Source of the DNA: Ascaris suum
Taxonomy: Eukaryota > Nematoda > Chromadorea > Rhabditida > Ascarididae
Direction: 5' to 3'
NCBI GenBank assembly: GCA_013433145.1
Contig: CM024190.1
Span: 4,340,001-4,404,000, forward strand
Length of the DNA stretch: 64,000 bases
Of the stretch, positions 50,718 to 64,000 are shown in pieces (position 1 is the first letter of the stretch; each line of letters opens with the position of its first letter). Under the pieces are notes generated by a model, which was given only the letters and a program-made list of their open reading frames with translations, was not told the origin of the DNA and ran no database searches. The position numbers and the translations under genes were made by a program.

Positions 50718-51014
50718 ATGTCACACTGTGAAAAAATGAGCATTTTTAGTTGTGTTGAAAATCGCCACTCAAGTGACATAATTTGGAGCATAATGTGTGC
50801 GAATTCGAACATTGCAAATGAGGTACAGAAACCTCAACTAGATAAAGTTGCTGCAGCAGTTGATTCATGCATCTCACGCGTCACTTGCACAGGTGATGAT
50901 CTGTTCAATACCTCGTTCCATTTTCTCATTGATTTTCTCCGAAAGCTGCAACATCAACAACGACGATACTATGATTCGCACAATCCGTTAATCTTTCTTT
51001 ACCGGAGACTATAA
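50718..51014 (+). CDS. Weak candidate exon, Cys-containing unknown protein
   Basis: The frame opened by ATG 50718 runs 98 codons with a balanced, coding-like composition: MSHCEKMSIFSCVENRHSSD, later VDSCISRVTCTGDDL and FHFLIDFLRKLQHQQRR. Several cysteines are spaced as in small secreted proteins. A CATTGCAG acceptor-like site ends at 50678, but the frame has a stop at 50694-50696, so only a 5' UTR join would work. A possible donor AG/GTGATG lies at 50892. No family recognised. Confidence 0.18.
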   Translation: MSHCEKMSIFSCVENRHSSDIIWSIMCANSNIANEVQKPQLDKVAAAVDSCISRVTCTGDDLFNTSFHFLIDFLRKLQHQQRRYYDSHNPLIFLYRRL

Positions 51015-54000
51015 AAGAAGTGTATTTTAGTCTTATAATTGTGGAACTCTTTGAGGGAAATTAATTAGTCGGTCTAATTAAGGGAACAGCGTTCGTGTTA
51101 TGCGGTTCATTTTCATTAATGCGATTCGTCGATTCAGTTGTTCGCCTCATTGCTCCACTGGACGCGTCTAAAACAATTTGTTACATCATCTCCCGCAGCC
51201 ATTCCGCATGAGGTTCTTTCGCACTAATTTTCAACGCTATCAAATTCCTCAATTTAGCATATGTAAGCATGCGATGATTTGCAGTCAAGCCTATCCCACT
51301 TGTAATAGTTATAAGCATAATGAACAGAAATCGATATGGATCTTTTATCAGTGCATTACAGCATTATCCAAATATCGGCACACCGCTTATGCGTATATGA
51401 GATTTTTTTCTCAAAAAACAAGTCATGTGTTCATCGATTGAGATGACTTCGAGTGCTAGTAGCGGTTCAGGTAAATTCTAGTCAACAAAATGGCAGCGCA
51501 ATTAGTGACGGATGTGGGAAAGTCAAATCCGGCAGCGCCCAACTTGGATATCGAGTTGCGCGGCAATCAGCTGACGCGATGTGCTTTCGTTCATATGCTT
51601 CCAATGCAAATGAGAGTCATTGAAGTTGGATGACGCCGAATGACGCAGTTTGTTTATACTCAAACAATGCGAGGGGTGACGTAGTTTGCTTGAAGACATG
51701 CGTACACTCACATCAAGCCGAATCGAAAGTACATCCTTCTTGAGGCTCATCCCGCAACCTCCACTTACACTCTGGACAACATATATACTGATCATTACAT
51801 GAAGAATTTAAAGTTGACAAAGTTTATGAATTATCGAGGACTGCTGGTCATTTATGATGGGGGACCAACAGGATAATCGAGTTTCTGTATTTCTTTGCAC
51901 AGATATTCGAAAGCATTAAGCACAAAACGTGAACGAGGTCAAGTGGAGCAGTAGAGTTTCGTAAATGTTTCAAATTTAGACCTTCTGCTCTGAACAAATT
52001 GAAGTCAAAATGACATGACCGAATATAATCTTTTTTCCGCACCTACTCAACAATATCAATAATTCTCTCCAAAGGTGAGAACTTGTTGAAATGATAAGAG
52101 AACAATGCGATATAGTTTTTTTAACTCATTGGCATCATACCTGCTCATTGGCTGGGTGGCTAATGTTGCAACATTGGCATATGGGATTTCGATTCAATTT
52201 TAACGAATGCATGTGCATACGGCTGTGTTTTCTTTGTCAGCGATATCGCCACAATATTAGAAGAAGTGCCTTTCAACTATTCACTAACAATCAACTAGGT
52301 GACGAGGAAAAACGCGTTAAGAAACTTGAAAATTCCCAAAATCCAGTTAACTAACCTGTTTGTGTGGGAAGATTTTGAAAATGTTGAAATTCTGTAGCTA
52401 AATTAATAGAACTAATAAAAGAAGTGGTTACTCCATTCTGAAAAATTTCCCTCTTTTTTACTTCTTTTTCGATCTCTGTTTTGTTTATATTCTGTTTTCA
52501 CAAATTTATTTATTCGATGCTATCTTAATGAACTTTTCCTCGAAAGAAGACTAACAACATCAATAATATCATCAAAATGATCTATAAAGACTCCTCATCC
52601 TCACGATTATCAAAGTCATCGTAATAGTTGAGTGCGAGATGAAGTCAGGCTTTTTTTAACGCTGCAGATATCTTAAAGCAGTAGTTAACGGTAAGATGAG
52701 AGCAGTTAGTCCTATTCTTTGATCTAAGAACAAAAACTGACTCCAAGAAACAAGGATTCTTCCTCACGAAATAAAAAGACTCCTTAGGATGGTGCTCACT
52801 TTTGCTAACTTACCGCATTTAATTACGGAGCTCTAAAATTTATTCATCATTTTTTCATTAGAATATCGCTGCAAATGCTGAATTTTTGATTTTAATCTGG
52901 AGCATTCAAAAAAAAAGAAACGAAAAAGAATAGCCAGTGGAAGGTAAAACGTCTGTTGCAATATCATACACTCGATAACTTACTTTTTAATTTGCACAGC
53001 AACTGCATAAATGAATTTGCACGGATGAAGAATCATAAGAACAAAAATGCTCAAAATTCTTAAAAGCCGAAATAGAAAAGCGATGTTTGAGCAAAAGTAG
53101 CATAATAAATATGACGACGAAAAGAATGCACGACGCTAGAAGAAAGTGAGATGAATAACTATTGTTATTTGTGGAGACATTATCAACCACCTTATCAATG
53201 AATGCATTATCAGTCAAATACGAGTATAAGTTGAGAGGTGCTAAACATGACATTGCACCGCTAAGCAATGAAATCTGAACAGTATCTGTTGATGAGCACT
53301 TTTAAATATCCCTGTATTGCGATTACGCGCTCTATGAATGGATTTTCCGTGAAATGTGTTCACAGAGCGATAAACAGCGGATAGTGCTCAGTGGAAAGTG
53401 ATTTTTGGTAAACATCGTACTCTGAGCGAGACGCGTGGAAAACAGCCCATAAACCAGTAGAGTTTATTGCCATTTGAATGGAATCATTGTATAAGTTGTA
53501 GCTGATTTACATACTCATATCACCAAGCAGTTTTGAATCTTGCCCACTCATCGCACCAACCAGCACCATTTACAAACATTAAACATACAAACTTCACAAT
53601 ACGCTAGATGGCACGTAGAATAGATTGTAAACTTTCCACTACGTCGATGTGCTGATTGCACATCGCATTGGTGCACTCAAGCGGAAGTGCTACCGGACGC
53701 GTCGAGCAAGCATCACTGTTACCAACGCGGATCGCGCGAAACGTATTGCAGTGGATAAAAAACCTGCATCTTCTACGCTTTCATAAGTTCCTTTTTTTAC
53801 AGACATCAATTTTCTGCGTTGTTCTCCATGTTCAAGGAATTTGTTTTTTCCAATGTGCAGATTTTGCGGCCGATTTACCTGTCATCACACAACAGCCGTA
53901 AGGTCTGGTTGGTATAATATGTTCCCTTGTCTAACCTATTAGCTGCTATAGGTTCAAGTTTTCGATCAGCTGGCATCAATGGCGATAAGAAGCAAAATTT

Positions 54001-54967
54001 GTTACAGTTTGAAATTACCTAACTTTGAGGAAGCAAAGAAAATTTTCGATTCCGGAAGGATTAAATACTGTAAAGTCAATCAAACACGATGGCTAATTTG
54101 ATAATTGGTTTCCAAAACTGTGTTCGATTTGTTTAATTACTGTCTTCATTAACACAACTTAGAGTTGCATTTATTTAGAGCAAATATTTTTGTTGCTTCA
54201 GAATTTTAGTGCAATTATACGTGCAATTAGAAACACGCAAAACATACGCACAAATGTATGCGCAAACACATTCACATAAACTCCGCTTGATTAGAATGCT
54301 GCCCATCGAAAAGAATATAGAGAAAAGAAAGTTTAGATATTGTTTAAAGCAATGAAATACTGTTGAATTAATCCGTTTCTGTTTGAAGATAAATGTCCTC
54401 ATTATTAACATTGCATCTCGCAGTGATTATTTCAGCTTTATTGCGATACAGAAAAGCTTCTATTTAAACATCAAAACTTCTATAATCATGCATCCGCAAG
54501 TAATAGTTCGAACATATGATCTCAACAAACATTTCCATCATCCCCACTTAAACAGAGGAAATGAAAATATGAGGGGATGGAAAATAATGAAAATCAATGA
54601 AGAAAAATTCATTCGTAAAGTGTGTACTGTAAAGAAATGTGTTTACACAGCACAAAAGATTAATTTCACTATGCAGTCAAGTTGAATCGACTATTAACCG
54701 TGTTCTTCAAAACCTCCCTTATATTCTTTTCAAATGGAGATATGTCTCGGTAATACCCCAGAAGATCCTGAAAGTGGCCTAGTATTTGCAGTAGGATTTA
54801 ATCGAGTGCAGCTACAGTGCCGAAGGTGGCGTGTTGACTGTGGCGGCATTAATTCAGAAAAGCCAGAAATTGAAGGTGATTGGAATTAGGATTATGATAA
54901 TGCACAACCCCAATAATATTTTTCATCGCACTATCAGAAAACTCATAACAAATTTGCTGCGTAACAC

Positions 54968-55152
54968 AGATATGGATAGTTAGATAGATAGGGAAGTGGA
55001 GATAGAGAGAGGAAGAGATAAAGATATAGATATAGATTTGAATATAGATAGAGTTAGAGGTGGGTAAAGGTAGAGGTAAAGATAGAGACAGAAGTAGAAA
55101 TAGAAGTAGGGGTAGATTTAGAGATAGATAGAAGTGGAGATGGAAGTAGATG
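54968..55152. repeat. Degenerate AGATAR/GATAGA repeat
   Basis: About 30 imperfect hexamer-like units (AGATAG, AGATAT, AGGTAG, AAGTAG) on the plus strand: an aged microsatellite. Confidence 0.9.
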
Positions 55153-58100
55153 CAACAAAGCAGAAGGTGAGAAGGATTCCGGAGAATTTTGTCCATCAAA
55201 TCTCCACTCCGGCCTCGTTATACTTGGAAAAGTCTCTCAGTCCGCGAAATTCCACCTTGATTGTCTATCTGTCTGAGCCTCTGAAGTCCCAAAATCAATA
55301 AGTAGAGGAACAAGAGTGCGAACTTCCTGTGGTGTTCAAGGAAGTCTTGAGAACAATCTCTAGTGAAAGTCACGTCGTTACTTTTGTCACAGTCAATCTG
55401 ATTTTACTTTTAAACGGTGTAAATTTAACTCTTTTTTGCTTGATATCTCACGCCAGTGACTCGATTAGCCTTGAATTTAGAACAAACAGTGCATCACACT
55501 GTCATTGGAACTAAGCATTTAGCGCAAAATGTTGCATAATTTTAGGTATTCTCATCTCGCATGCGAAATTGTGAACTCGTTCACGGTCGATGGCTCCTTT
55601 GATCATCTACAAAAATGATAACTGTTAAATGAGAAACGACATCCGTTTCTTAGATTTAGTTGACGGCAGAATAACGAAAGGTAACAACGGATGAATCGCA
55701 AACAATGCGTAATCAAAGTAAACGTTGATCATATGGATGGTTGAGACAATAATATGAATGCGCATCCATCACGTTTTTGAATCGGAACCGTAAAGCGCCA
55801 ATACGAACAAGACTATGTCAACAAAAGAATATGTGCACAAACGTTAGCACAGCTGTATTTGCTGAAACGGGACGTGAAATCATAACATGTGAATTGAAAA
55901 ATTAGTTCTTATGGAAATAGAATTCATTGCGCCCTTCTGAAATCTCGCCGTCCGATAACGTGCACCTTTCAAGATGAGGACGTTTTTTACAACCAAAAAA
56001 GAACAAATGTTTATAGGAGAATGTGACAATGTGGCTACATGTTTTATGTTTTTCAAGCAATCTAGTCACATAAAGACTCACTTCATTCACCATAGAATAA
56101 TGCATAGGGATCTTTGCGAAAGTTGCAAATATGCTTTCTCTATTTTAATGAATAGGTGAACGAAACGAGGATTTCAACTGCAATCAATTGCTTGTGCGAA
56201 CGCATTCGCAAATCGTTGAGAAGCTTAAAAAACGGAAATGAATGGATGTCCACACTGGTAGTGTCAGGCAAACTTAATAGCTCAATGGAACAAAAAAAAA
56301 GGCAGATGGCTAAACGAAATCTTCAAATCGGTTTACGCTATTTTTAGAGGCACATATCACGATGAGCAATGAACGTCGAATCAACGTAAAGCAGACATTA
56401 TTGATATGCTCTACGTGGTCAACAAACCTCTATTTAGTGATGCATACCATCGTTGTTCAAATACACCTTGTTTCTAGGCGACCCTATTTCTTATGGTGGT
56501 TTTTTTTTTTTTGGTTGAATTCTAGGACTGAGATTTGCTGATCAAAGTGAGCAGTGCTCTGATATCACTGTCTTACACTCAAATAGCCATATTGCAATCA
56601 ATAGCTTCATTTAGCGATTCAGTTCCAATTCAATTGCGCAGTGTGCTTATAGCTTCCGTACTCTTCCAATTCTAATATGTTGGTGTCCGGTGAGTCTCAC
56701 TCATTATCGCATTATTATCCTTGCACCACTCGATTACCTGCTAATCTTGTCGTTATTCTTGCAGCGCCATATATCTCTTATAAGGTCGGTATTATAAGCT
56801 ATACTTACGTTACAAGCTGCAGTCAACTTTCCACATCAGTGGTCATTGTTTAAGGCAACTCATCGCTGACTTGCGGCACCCGTTTGAGATTGAGGTGCGC
56901 TACAGAGGCAGGTACTATGCATCTTTTTAGTTCAGCTCATTTGTGGGAACCGGTTGCCCAAATATTTAAACTAAAGATAGTAGGGCCTATTAATGTTTCT
57001 TCTCGTGAAACTGGTCCGCTTTGCAAACTTAAATCAGGAATGTGTTTTCGAGTCGCATCAGCCCGTAGCAGGATAAAACTGAACTGGAAATTTTTAGATG
57101 GCTGTAAGTGCCCACAGCTAGAAAAAAAAGTGCTGAATTCGGGCCGAGATGAGTTTGAGGGAGCACTCTTCTACGTATGAGTACATACGTGAATGTTGCT
57201 TCTTCCCGCTTTTATCAAAAATATGCGAAATATTGATGATGCCTACCACATTTCTCACTTTAGATCCTGTGCTTTGCAAGAACCACGGATCGGATATACT
57301 TTTCACAAAATATGCAGCTTTTGACGTATAGCACAGGCAACTGAAATCGTCGTGATGAATATTTAAAAGGTTTTAACTGATGCTATTCTAAACATTTTGG
57401 AGGTCGATCGTAGAAAATGAGTTTTAGTGAGCTGACCGCTTTTCCACTGCATTATTTGGTGGCTTTTTTTTCGAAGAAACGTGATCCCAATTTTATTCTT
57501 CAGCATGTCTAATAAGCGAACAAGTTGTTGAAATTGCTTTCTGAAATTTGGTTCGGAATCAAAGCTCAACGGTCCCCGACCTTTACAAAACTGCATTTAT
57601 CTACGTCGTTTTTCGACGTTGTTGGAATGTAATAGCAATTATGATTTGCAAATAGGACAATTACGAATGAGCAATATGTGAAGACCTGCTGAAAATCATC
57701 TTTGCCGAATGCGTCCCATGCCTAGGCTGCCCTTTTCTCAGAATGCACTTTCAAGTCACATTTGAATTTTCAACAAAACAAATGTCATGAATTTGAAAGG
57801 GCAGAAGTGTTTGTGGACGATCCAAATTGTAAACACGACAGTGCTTTGTTGCGCTTATGACCACGGATTAGGCATTTTGTATAGACTGTGGTATAGACGA
57901 GGTTGTTTGTCATCACGGTTTCAGCGTAATGCTCGTCGTTGGTCAAAGCCCTATCAATAAGCATAACTTATTGTTTCCATTTGTACAAAGAGTTCCAAAT
58001 GAGCCGCATTTCCATGTCATATAGTTTCACAAATTTACTTTAGAAAAAAGCGCTACGGCAATATCATGCCTACAAGCATACCTGTATGGATGCTTATCTG

Positions 58101-58889
58101 CCTATCTCATCATTACTGGGTAACTACAGACGTTACAGTTATGAAATTCGACAGGTATAATACACCTCCTTTTCATCCTCCATCCCTTGAGTCAGAAAGA
58201 CGAATCTTTTGTAGAAGAATAAGAATAATATAGGTGGTCGGATCAGTTGAAATATGAGGCCATCATACTGTTCCTTTTGAATTTTTCTTTTATTGGGATA
58301 CAAAAACGTTTATCATACCACCTTCTACGGCATGCTTCAGCGTGTCTAAAACGAGGTATCTGCGTTCGCTGCCCAGCATTTCCATTTAAAAACTCCTTCG
58401 CATCATCGCAGGCTAATGTTATGCGCTTTGTGCAGTGTTCCGCAACCCTAGAGGGCAAGTAATTGGTATTCATTTTACCTGGCAAAGTTTCACAAATGGA
58501 ACCTAAGAAATTTTTTTCATCTCTGGAGCTTTCTGGTAATCCAAAGGAGGAAAAATTAGAAAACGCTCATTTAAAGCGGACTTTTCGCTTGACCATTGAG
58601 CGTTTGCCTCATAACGACCGAATTAAGAGTAATTTTATGCCATTTTTTAAACGACCAAGTGGTTTTGATTCAAATGAAGGAGGCTTTTAATATTTCTTAC
58701 ATCAATAAGTGAAAGAAATGTTCTGCTTTATGGGTTAGGTATTCTCGATGTTGCATCAATAAATACACTCCGCGAACATTCTGCGATGGAATTCTTCACG
58801 TTGCTTGCTTCCTCCGTTATTTTCCTTTCCCTCACTCCATTTGCATACAATTTTATAGGACCTATGAAACCTTTTTTTGCAATTATTCA

Positions 58890-59002
<113 letters not shown>

Positions 59003-59204
59003 TTATTTATTTGTTTATTCAGCAAAAAAAGACGTTTATTGCTTATTACGTCTGCATATACATCGAATAGATCATCTTCTCGCTCCAGTGGTTTTTTCTT
59101 TTTAATTCATAGATCACTAAATTGACTGAGCGCATTCCTTCAAAAACCCTTCTCGAAAGAAAGTCTCTTGACGGGGAATCGAAGTCCTTCTTAGTCCCTC
59201 TCGG

Positions 59205-59239
59205 CCCCCCTTCCCTCCCCTCCCTCCCCCCCCCCCCCC
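59205..59239 (-). repeat. C-rich tract with C14 (G-quadruplex potential on minus strand)
   Basis: CCCCCC, CCC, CCCC and CCC runs separated by one or two Ts end in fourteen Cs at 59226-59239. The minus strand fits the four-G-run quadruplex pattern. Confidence 0.85.
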
Positions 59240-60484
59240 GAATTCCACTTAGATGCGAAAACTCCACAGGACCTCTGGCACGCCAATAGATGGGATTACT
59301 GCAGACCTATATTAAATTGTACTTAAAGTGAGAAGTCATGCCTGTCACATGTTCTTTTATGCAACAGGAAGCTGAACGAAGGGGCATAAAATTGTTCTCT
59401 AACATTTTATAGAAAACTGTTGCATAAGCATAAAAAGCATTTGAGGTGAAGAGTTTCAAATACCTCGTTCGAAAAAATCTCTCCTTGTTAACAAGCTTCG
59501 GAGCTTGTAGCGTTCCTGTAGTTCACAAAACTACTGTACGTGTAAGAGGATCCAAGGAAGAAGCAGGTTTATGAATATTCGAGAACATATTCTGTGCAGA
59601 AACTGGGCAGGAGAAGGATGGAGACAGTTGGGGGAGAAGGAGAGGGGGAGGAGGTGGGAATTCCTGAGGTCGGAGGAAGTTAGTGGAAAGCCATGTATCT
59701 TAGGAAATTTTCGTTTTCTCCTGATCAATAGTTCCTTGCATCCCAGGTTTCCTTATAACTTCTCTAGCTTAATGAGCCATTTCGCCAGATAGCCGCCCAA
59801 CAATATTTCGTTTCAGGGCGTGAGGGCGGTTTTATGCCAGAGCGCTTGTTTCGTTCTTAACATGCTAATATTGGCGTATACTCGATAACATCTATGAAGA
59901 AGAGACTCGTAAGCGGGAAGCTATCGTATTTTCAGCCATCGTTCACGTGCACTGCAGGGTCATCTGGTGAAAAATAAAAGCCTTCTTTTATCAACGCTCA
60001 TCAATCTCACGATAGGGTGAATTTGCTTGGCTTTTATTGGAACCACTATTTCTAAATTAGTGTGTCCTCACTTCGCAACACGAAACTTTCACTTTATTTT
60101 TAAAAATTAGTATCAAGGTAGGAATGGGTCAGCATTTTGATTAGGCTGAATAGGTTGATGCTCACCACGAAAACACTTCTCGCGTGATTGAACTACGCTT
60201 TTCGAGCACAGTTTGATAAGGAAGTCCGGTAGAATACCTGTCGATTTTTTGAAAACTGTCCATTCGAAAGTTAAGAAAACAATTACGGTAAACCGTTCAT
60301 GTCGAACAGACATAAACGTCAAGCTGGTGGCAATGACGGTTCTGAAGTGCACGCTAGTGCATACACGTTTATGCGTGTGTCTGCGTGTCTGTCTGTGTGT
60401 TTGCGAAGTGGGCATGCAAAAAGAAAGTGCGTTAGAAAGGTAAATAATAAGTGATGGAAACAAATTTTAAAATTTGGTTTTCAG

Positions 60485-60715
60485 TGCTATTTGGAATGCT
60501 GCCGGATTCAGATTGACAAGCAGACGATCGACGAGTATACAAAACGCTTTTTGAAGGAATTAGCAAAAACCTATCACTTATTCAGGTCAAGTGACAGTGA
60601 TCAAGTGCGGTTTGTCACCATGGTCAAAAAATGCGCACAACGAGCCAACCACAAAATCAAGAGCGAAATATGTGTGCTAATCGAGGAGGGATGTATCAAC
60701 TGTGTTTTTATTTAG
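60485..60715 (+). CDS. Weak candidate terminal exon of unknown gene
   Basis: The acceptor GGTTTTCAG ends at 60484. An open frame then runs to TAG at 60713-60715. It starts CYLECCRIQIDKQTIDEYTK and continues with FLKELAKTYHLF and VKKCAQRANHKIKSEICVLI; it is amphipathic and Cys-containing. A possible internal donor CAG/GTCAAG lies at 60595. I recognise no family and cannot find a partner exon. Confidence 0.22.
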   Translation, partial: CYLECCRIQIDKQTIDEYTKRFLKELAKTYHLFRSSDSDQVRFVTMVKKCAQRANHKIKSEICVLIEEGCINCVFI

Positions 60716-62760
60716 TTTCGAAAGAAGACGCACAGATGGAAAAATTAGCTTTTCCTATGTGAATCAATTGCCAAATTTTGAATTCTCCAAAGAATAAAAT
60801 CAAAGCACTTGGATATAAATGGAGTCAAAATTTAGACGAACTGATGTCTTCTATGTTTGGTTCACGTATGTAGCATGTTTTTGTCAGTTTATCCTTTCGA
60901 AGGAAGGAAAATATTCCAACGAAAGCAATACCCTCTGATCAGCAATAGTCGTAAAAACACATCAGATGAAAAAAGAGGAGCGAGAAATCTTAGATAAGTG
61001 GGCAAACTTTAGCAATGGAAAAAAAATGCAATTTCACGACTTTATTATTCTCGGAACCACCCGTCAAAAATTTGCGTGTGATCTTGCAATTTTGGTCACT
61101 TCTTTTATGGAAACTTAAAACAATGAACAAAGGTGTATCAGTTCGGTGCAGCAAAGGGCGTTGTCCTTTCTGCAACCAACTCTTCACCTTTATTACGCTT
61201 TCTAAAACCTCAGTGTTTAGCAGTAAGGTGCTCGAGAGAGGGGCGAGTGCAATTTAACTGCTTAGAAATTGCGAAAAATTCAGAACTCTTCTATTATAGT
61301 AGTACTCTATATCACAGGATGACGTTTACATATGACCCGACATTCGAGAATTCGAAAATAAATTCGAGCAGTTCTACGAAAAGGAAAACGAACAGACATA
61401 TAAGACAAACAGAATAACTCGCTACTGTCGACTAAAAAAGGAAATAGCAATTTTCTTTTAGCGGAAAATTCATTGAAAATTTTCGGGCGGTTAAACACCT
61501 TCAGAAGCACGCTGAGTGACTATATGCTATACACTTGAAACATAATTAAAGTGGGCAACAGCTCTATAGAGCAATCGATGAATAGTGTGTCGTTTTGTTC
61601 GAAGTCACTGCCAGCCTTACCTTCATGGTCGAAAGCTTGGATGTTATCGAGTAGATAGATCAACGGATAGAAATAAGCATGCCGATGACACGCACTTGCA
61701 AATAGATACGATCAAAGATCAAAGAACTATTTCGCGATTTTTAGTGCTGAATTCACGTTAGACTTTCCTTTCTGCGAGCAATCGTTTGCAAAACTACTGC
61801 AAATAAAATAATTTCTTAATGAATGAGGTGTTATGGACATCGAACGTATAATTGCAATTGCAAGTTAAATGCCAAACTGAAACGCTCTTGTAGTTGATGT
61901 TTTGATTAAGGATCAGATGAGTTTTGATTAATTCGGCGGAATGTATAAATGGGCCTTGTTTGACGATTGAAATTCATCTTACCTATATTCTGCAGCCAGC
62001 AACGAGGAGATGCTCGATAAACAGAGATGCGATCGGCTGCTGATTTGATCATTAGCCAATCAATGGCCACAGAAGGGTAGATATCAAAAATCGATCATTC
62101 ATTTGAAGCAATTTCAGGTCATTAAACACGTAGGCATTCACGAGTTTTATTGGGGGCCGCATCAAACGAGCATTTCTCCGACAGATCAAATATTTAAAGC
62201 TAAAAGGTCATGAGCGGTCTATTTAATACTACAAATAACAGCAGTGCTTTCGTTGATGAGAATATCTTTATTTCTAATTCTGTTCGCTCACATTTCCACT
62301 TATAAAACTTTCAAAAAGTAGAAAAAAGTGGACTTTTTTGAAGTTTTTAGTGATGTAAGCTGAATTTTTGACGCATAAACCGGTTCATTTCTATCATTGA
62401 GTCATCCCTGACCAATACTCACTTTAGCAACACTTTAGCAACTGTAAACGTTAAATTTTAGCCTTCAAAGAAGTTGAGAAGTGATAAATAAATGTATGAA
62501 CGAAGCGCTTGACGTAAGAACACGAAAGTCGTCATTGCGGCATATTCAGATATATCATCAAACTGAAGTCGCTACCTTTAATGAGCGCATAAATGCTTCT
62601 TCTTCATAGTGTTGCGCCTTCCTTCCTTACTCGTTAAGTAAATATATGCTGATGTTTAATTTCATAAATGAGAATGCTTTTTACTTCTTGACCAATTGTT
62701 TTTAACTGGCAAACTATTTTTTGAGACGATAACTGCGTCGCTAAGAACTAAGGGCTTCAT

Positions 62761-62827
62761 TATGTCGCTTCATTAAGCGACATACCTCAGAGACACTAAG
62801 AAGGTATAAACTGGTGCAGTTATACCT
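62761..62827. repeat. Two adjacent small hairpins
   Basis: TATGTCGCTT (62761-62770) and AAGCGACATA (62775-62784) are exact complements with a CATT loop. Eighteen bases on, AGGTATAAACTG (62802-62813) pairs with CAGTTATACCT (62817-62827) with one bulged A. Confidence 0.9.
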
Positions 62828-64000
62828 GTCTCGCCTTCCACCTTCACAAGGTGCCAATAAAATATATGCAGTGACGCATTCGTATTTTTACTGACCTAAT
62901 ATTTCGAACGATTCTTATAAAAAAAGTTTGTTTACTGTCACATCTATGAAACGCATACCAATTAATAAACATCTTTCAGGAACTTCAACTTTTTTCAAAG
63001 TTGATGAATCAATCTGCACGGTGCTGCCAGTAGGTCTCATATCTTCATCTCCAGCATTTCCCGAGTTGGCATTTGTGAGCATACGTAAGCATCTAGCTAC
63101 TCAAAGGCAGGACGTCGACATAATGCGCTTTGCGAATGCACAATTGTGAAAGGACGGAAAAAAAACGAGTAAAACGCGCACAGCTAGACTCTTTTCGTTG
63201 AATGCCTATCGTTTCGAAAACATAGTCTCTAAATTGTCGCGAATGCGATTTAAAGAAGGCACCGATGGTTGAATAGCTTACAACGTGACCAAACTCTTAA
63301 TGCACAGTTTCCTTTTACTTCTAGCGAAATTCTGCAAAATACTACATTCCATTGACGTCATGTCTGTTTGCATATATGCGCGAATGCATATATGTCCGAT
63401 AGTTGCAACTCGGAAGTGACAAAACTTCGTTTGTGTAATTTATTAGTTATAATGCACACCAAGTATACATCTCTATTCCCAAATCCATTTCAGTCTCTTG
63501 TCTTCTATTTGATTTATTTTCTCTTAAAGACGCTGCAAAATTTGACAATCAGTTTTGCACTGGAACCGACGCAACTCGAATGAAAAAAATTTTTTGTTGA
63601 AGACTTCTGCATAGCCACTTTAAATTTACTGTTTTTGAATACCTGAGAAGCCGACTAGCGCGGTAGGTTGCAGTACAAAAGCACTGATGGCGGCAACCTT
63701 TCCATCACATTTTTTCCAATTGTTTCTCATTCGTTCGTTCAATAAGTGCAACGATTCACGTCAAATATTGCCGAAGTAGTTATTAGGAGCTCACTGTATG
63801 TCACCTTCAACGGCTACATGCCATATATAAGCAATAATGCTGCGCTTTATTTACCGCATTTAAATTTAGAGAGAATAAATGTCTTTTTTTTTAAAATGAA
63901 CATTCGCAATGCGTCAATTTAAATATAATACTCGATGGGGTGATGTAAACAACAAAAAAAAATCGAAGCCTACATAGTGTTTGAAATGACATTCGAACTG

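Larger units (their letters stand above)
59240..64000. other. Right end of window, no firm gene
   Basis: No recognised coding exon. It holds one weak candidate exon (60485-60715), a GT-rich patch near 60365-60405 and two adjacent small hairpins at 62761-62827. Confidence 0.5.

Noticed and set aside
52987..53268. Minus-strand frame with one strongly hydrophobic segment
   Set aside because: A single hydrophobic run in T-rich DNA is common by chance; an acceptor-like TTCAG precedes it but no partner exon is found.

Overview
The window is eukaryotic and almost certainly from a nematode. It holds three spliced protein genes whose introns have short TTTCAG / TTTTAG / TTTATAG 3' ends with almost no polypyrimidine tract. 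It is AT-rich, has long introns (0.25 to 3.8 kb) and carries microsatellites. An AATTTCAG acceptor lies one base upstream of the start codon of one gene, as expected for spliced-leader trans-splicing. The low gene density and intron size fit a parasitic nematode with an expanded genome (ascaridoid or strongylid type) better than Caenorhabditis, but the species cannot be named from the sequence.

Layout. (1) 130-6172, plus strand: the 3' part, or possibly all, of a CES-2/ATF-2 (PAR-like) bZIP transcription factor, in three exons: a Ser/Pro/Ala-rich N-terminus, the basic region, and the leucine zipper. (2) 6173-14093: intergenic, with a TCT/TCC microsatellite, a GC-richer island with self-complementary segments at about 13.15-13.44 kb, and a G-rich tract at 13941-13965. 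(3) 14094-21849, plus strand: a complete eight-exon gene for the beta subunit of mitochondrial branched-chain 2-oxoacid dehydrogenase E1 (BCKDHB), 365 residues, all splice phases consistent. (4) 21850-32834: intergenic, with an exact 70-bp direct repeat, a microRNA-like hairpin and a 241-bp (AT)n tract. (5) 32835-36520, minus strand: a TENT5/FAM46 non-canonical poly(A) polymerase, five coding exons, 368 residues from the proposed start, with one GC-AG intron. (6) 36521-64000: about 27 kb with no recognisable gene, containing simple repeats, several perfect hairpins and a few weak exon candidates.

The three genes act in unrelated processes (transcription of developmental or cell-death targets, branched-chain amino acid catabolism, cytoplasmic mRNA tail extension). 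Nothing suggests an operon: BCKDHB and TENT5 are convergent and 11 kb apart, and the bZIP gene is 8 kb upstream of BCKDHB. I found no evidence of a new multi-gene system. The most unusual signals are the exact 70-bp repeat, the perfect long-stem hairpins, the microRNA-like hairpin, the structured island upstream of BCKDHB and the GC-AG intron in TENT5.
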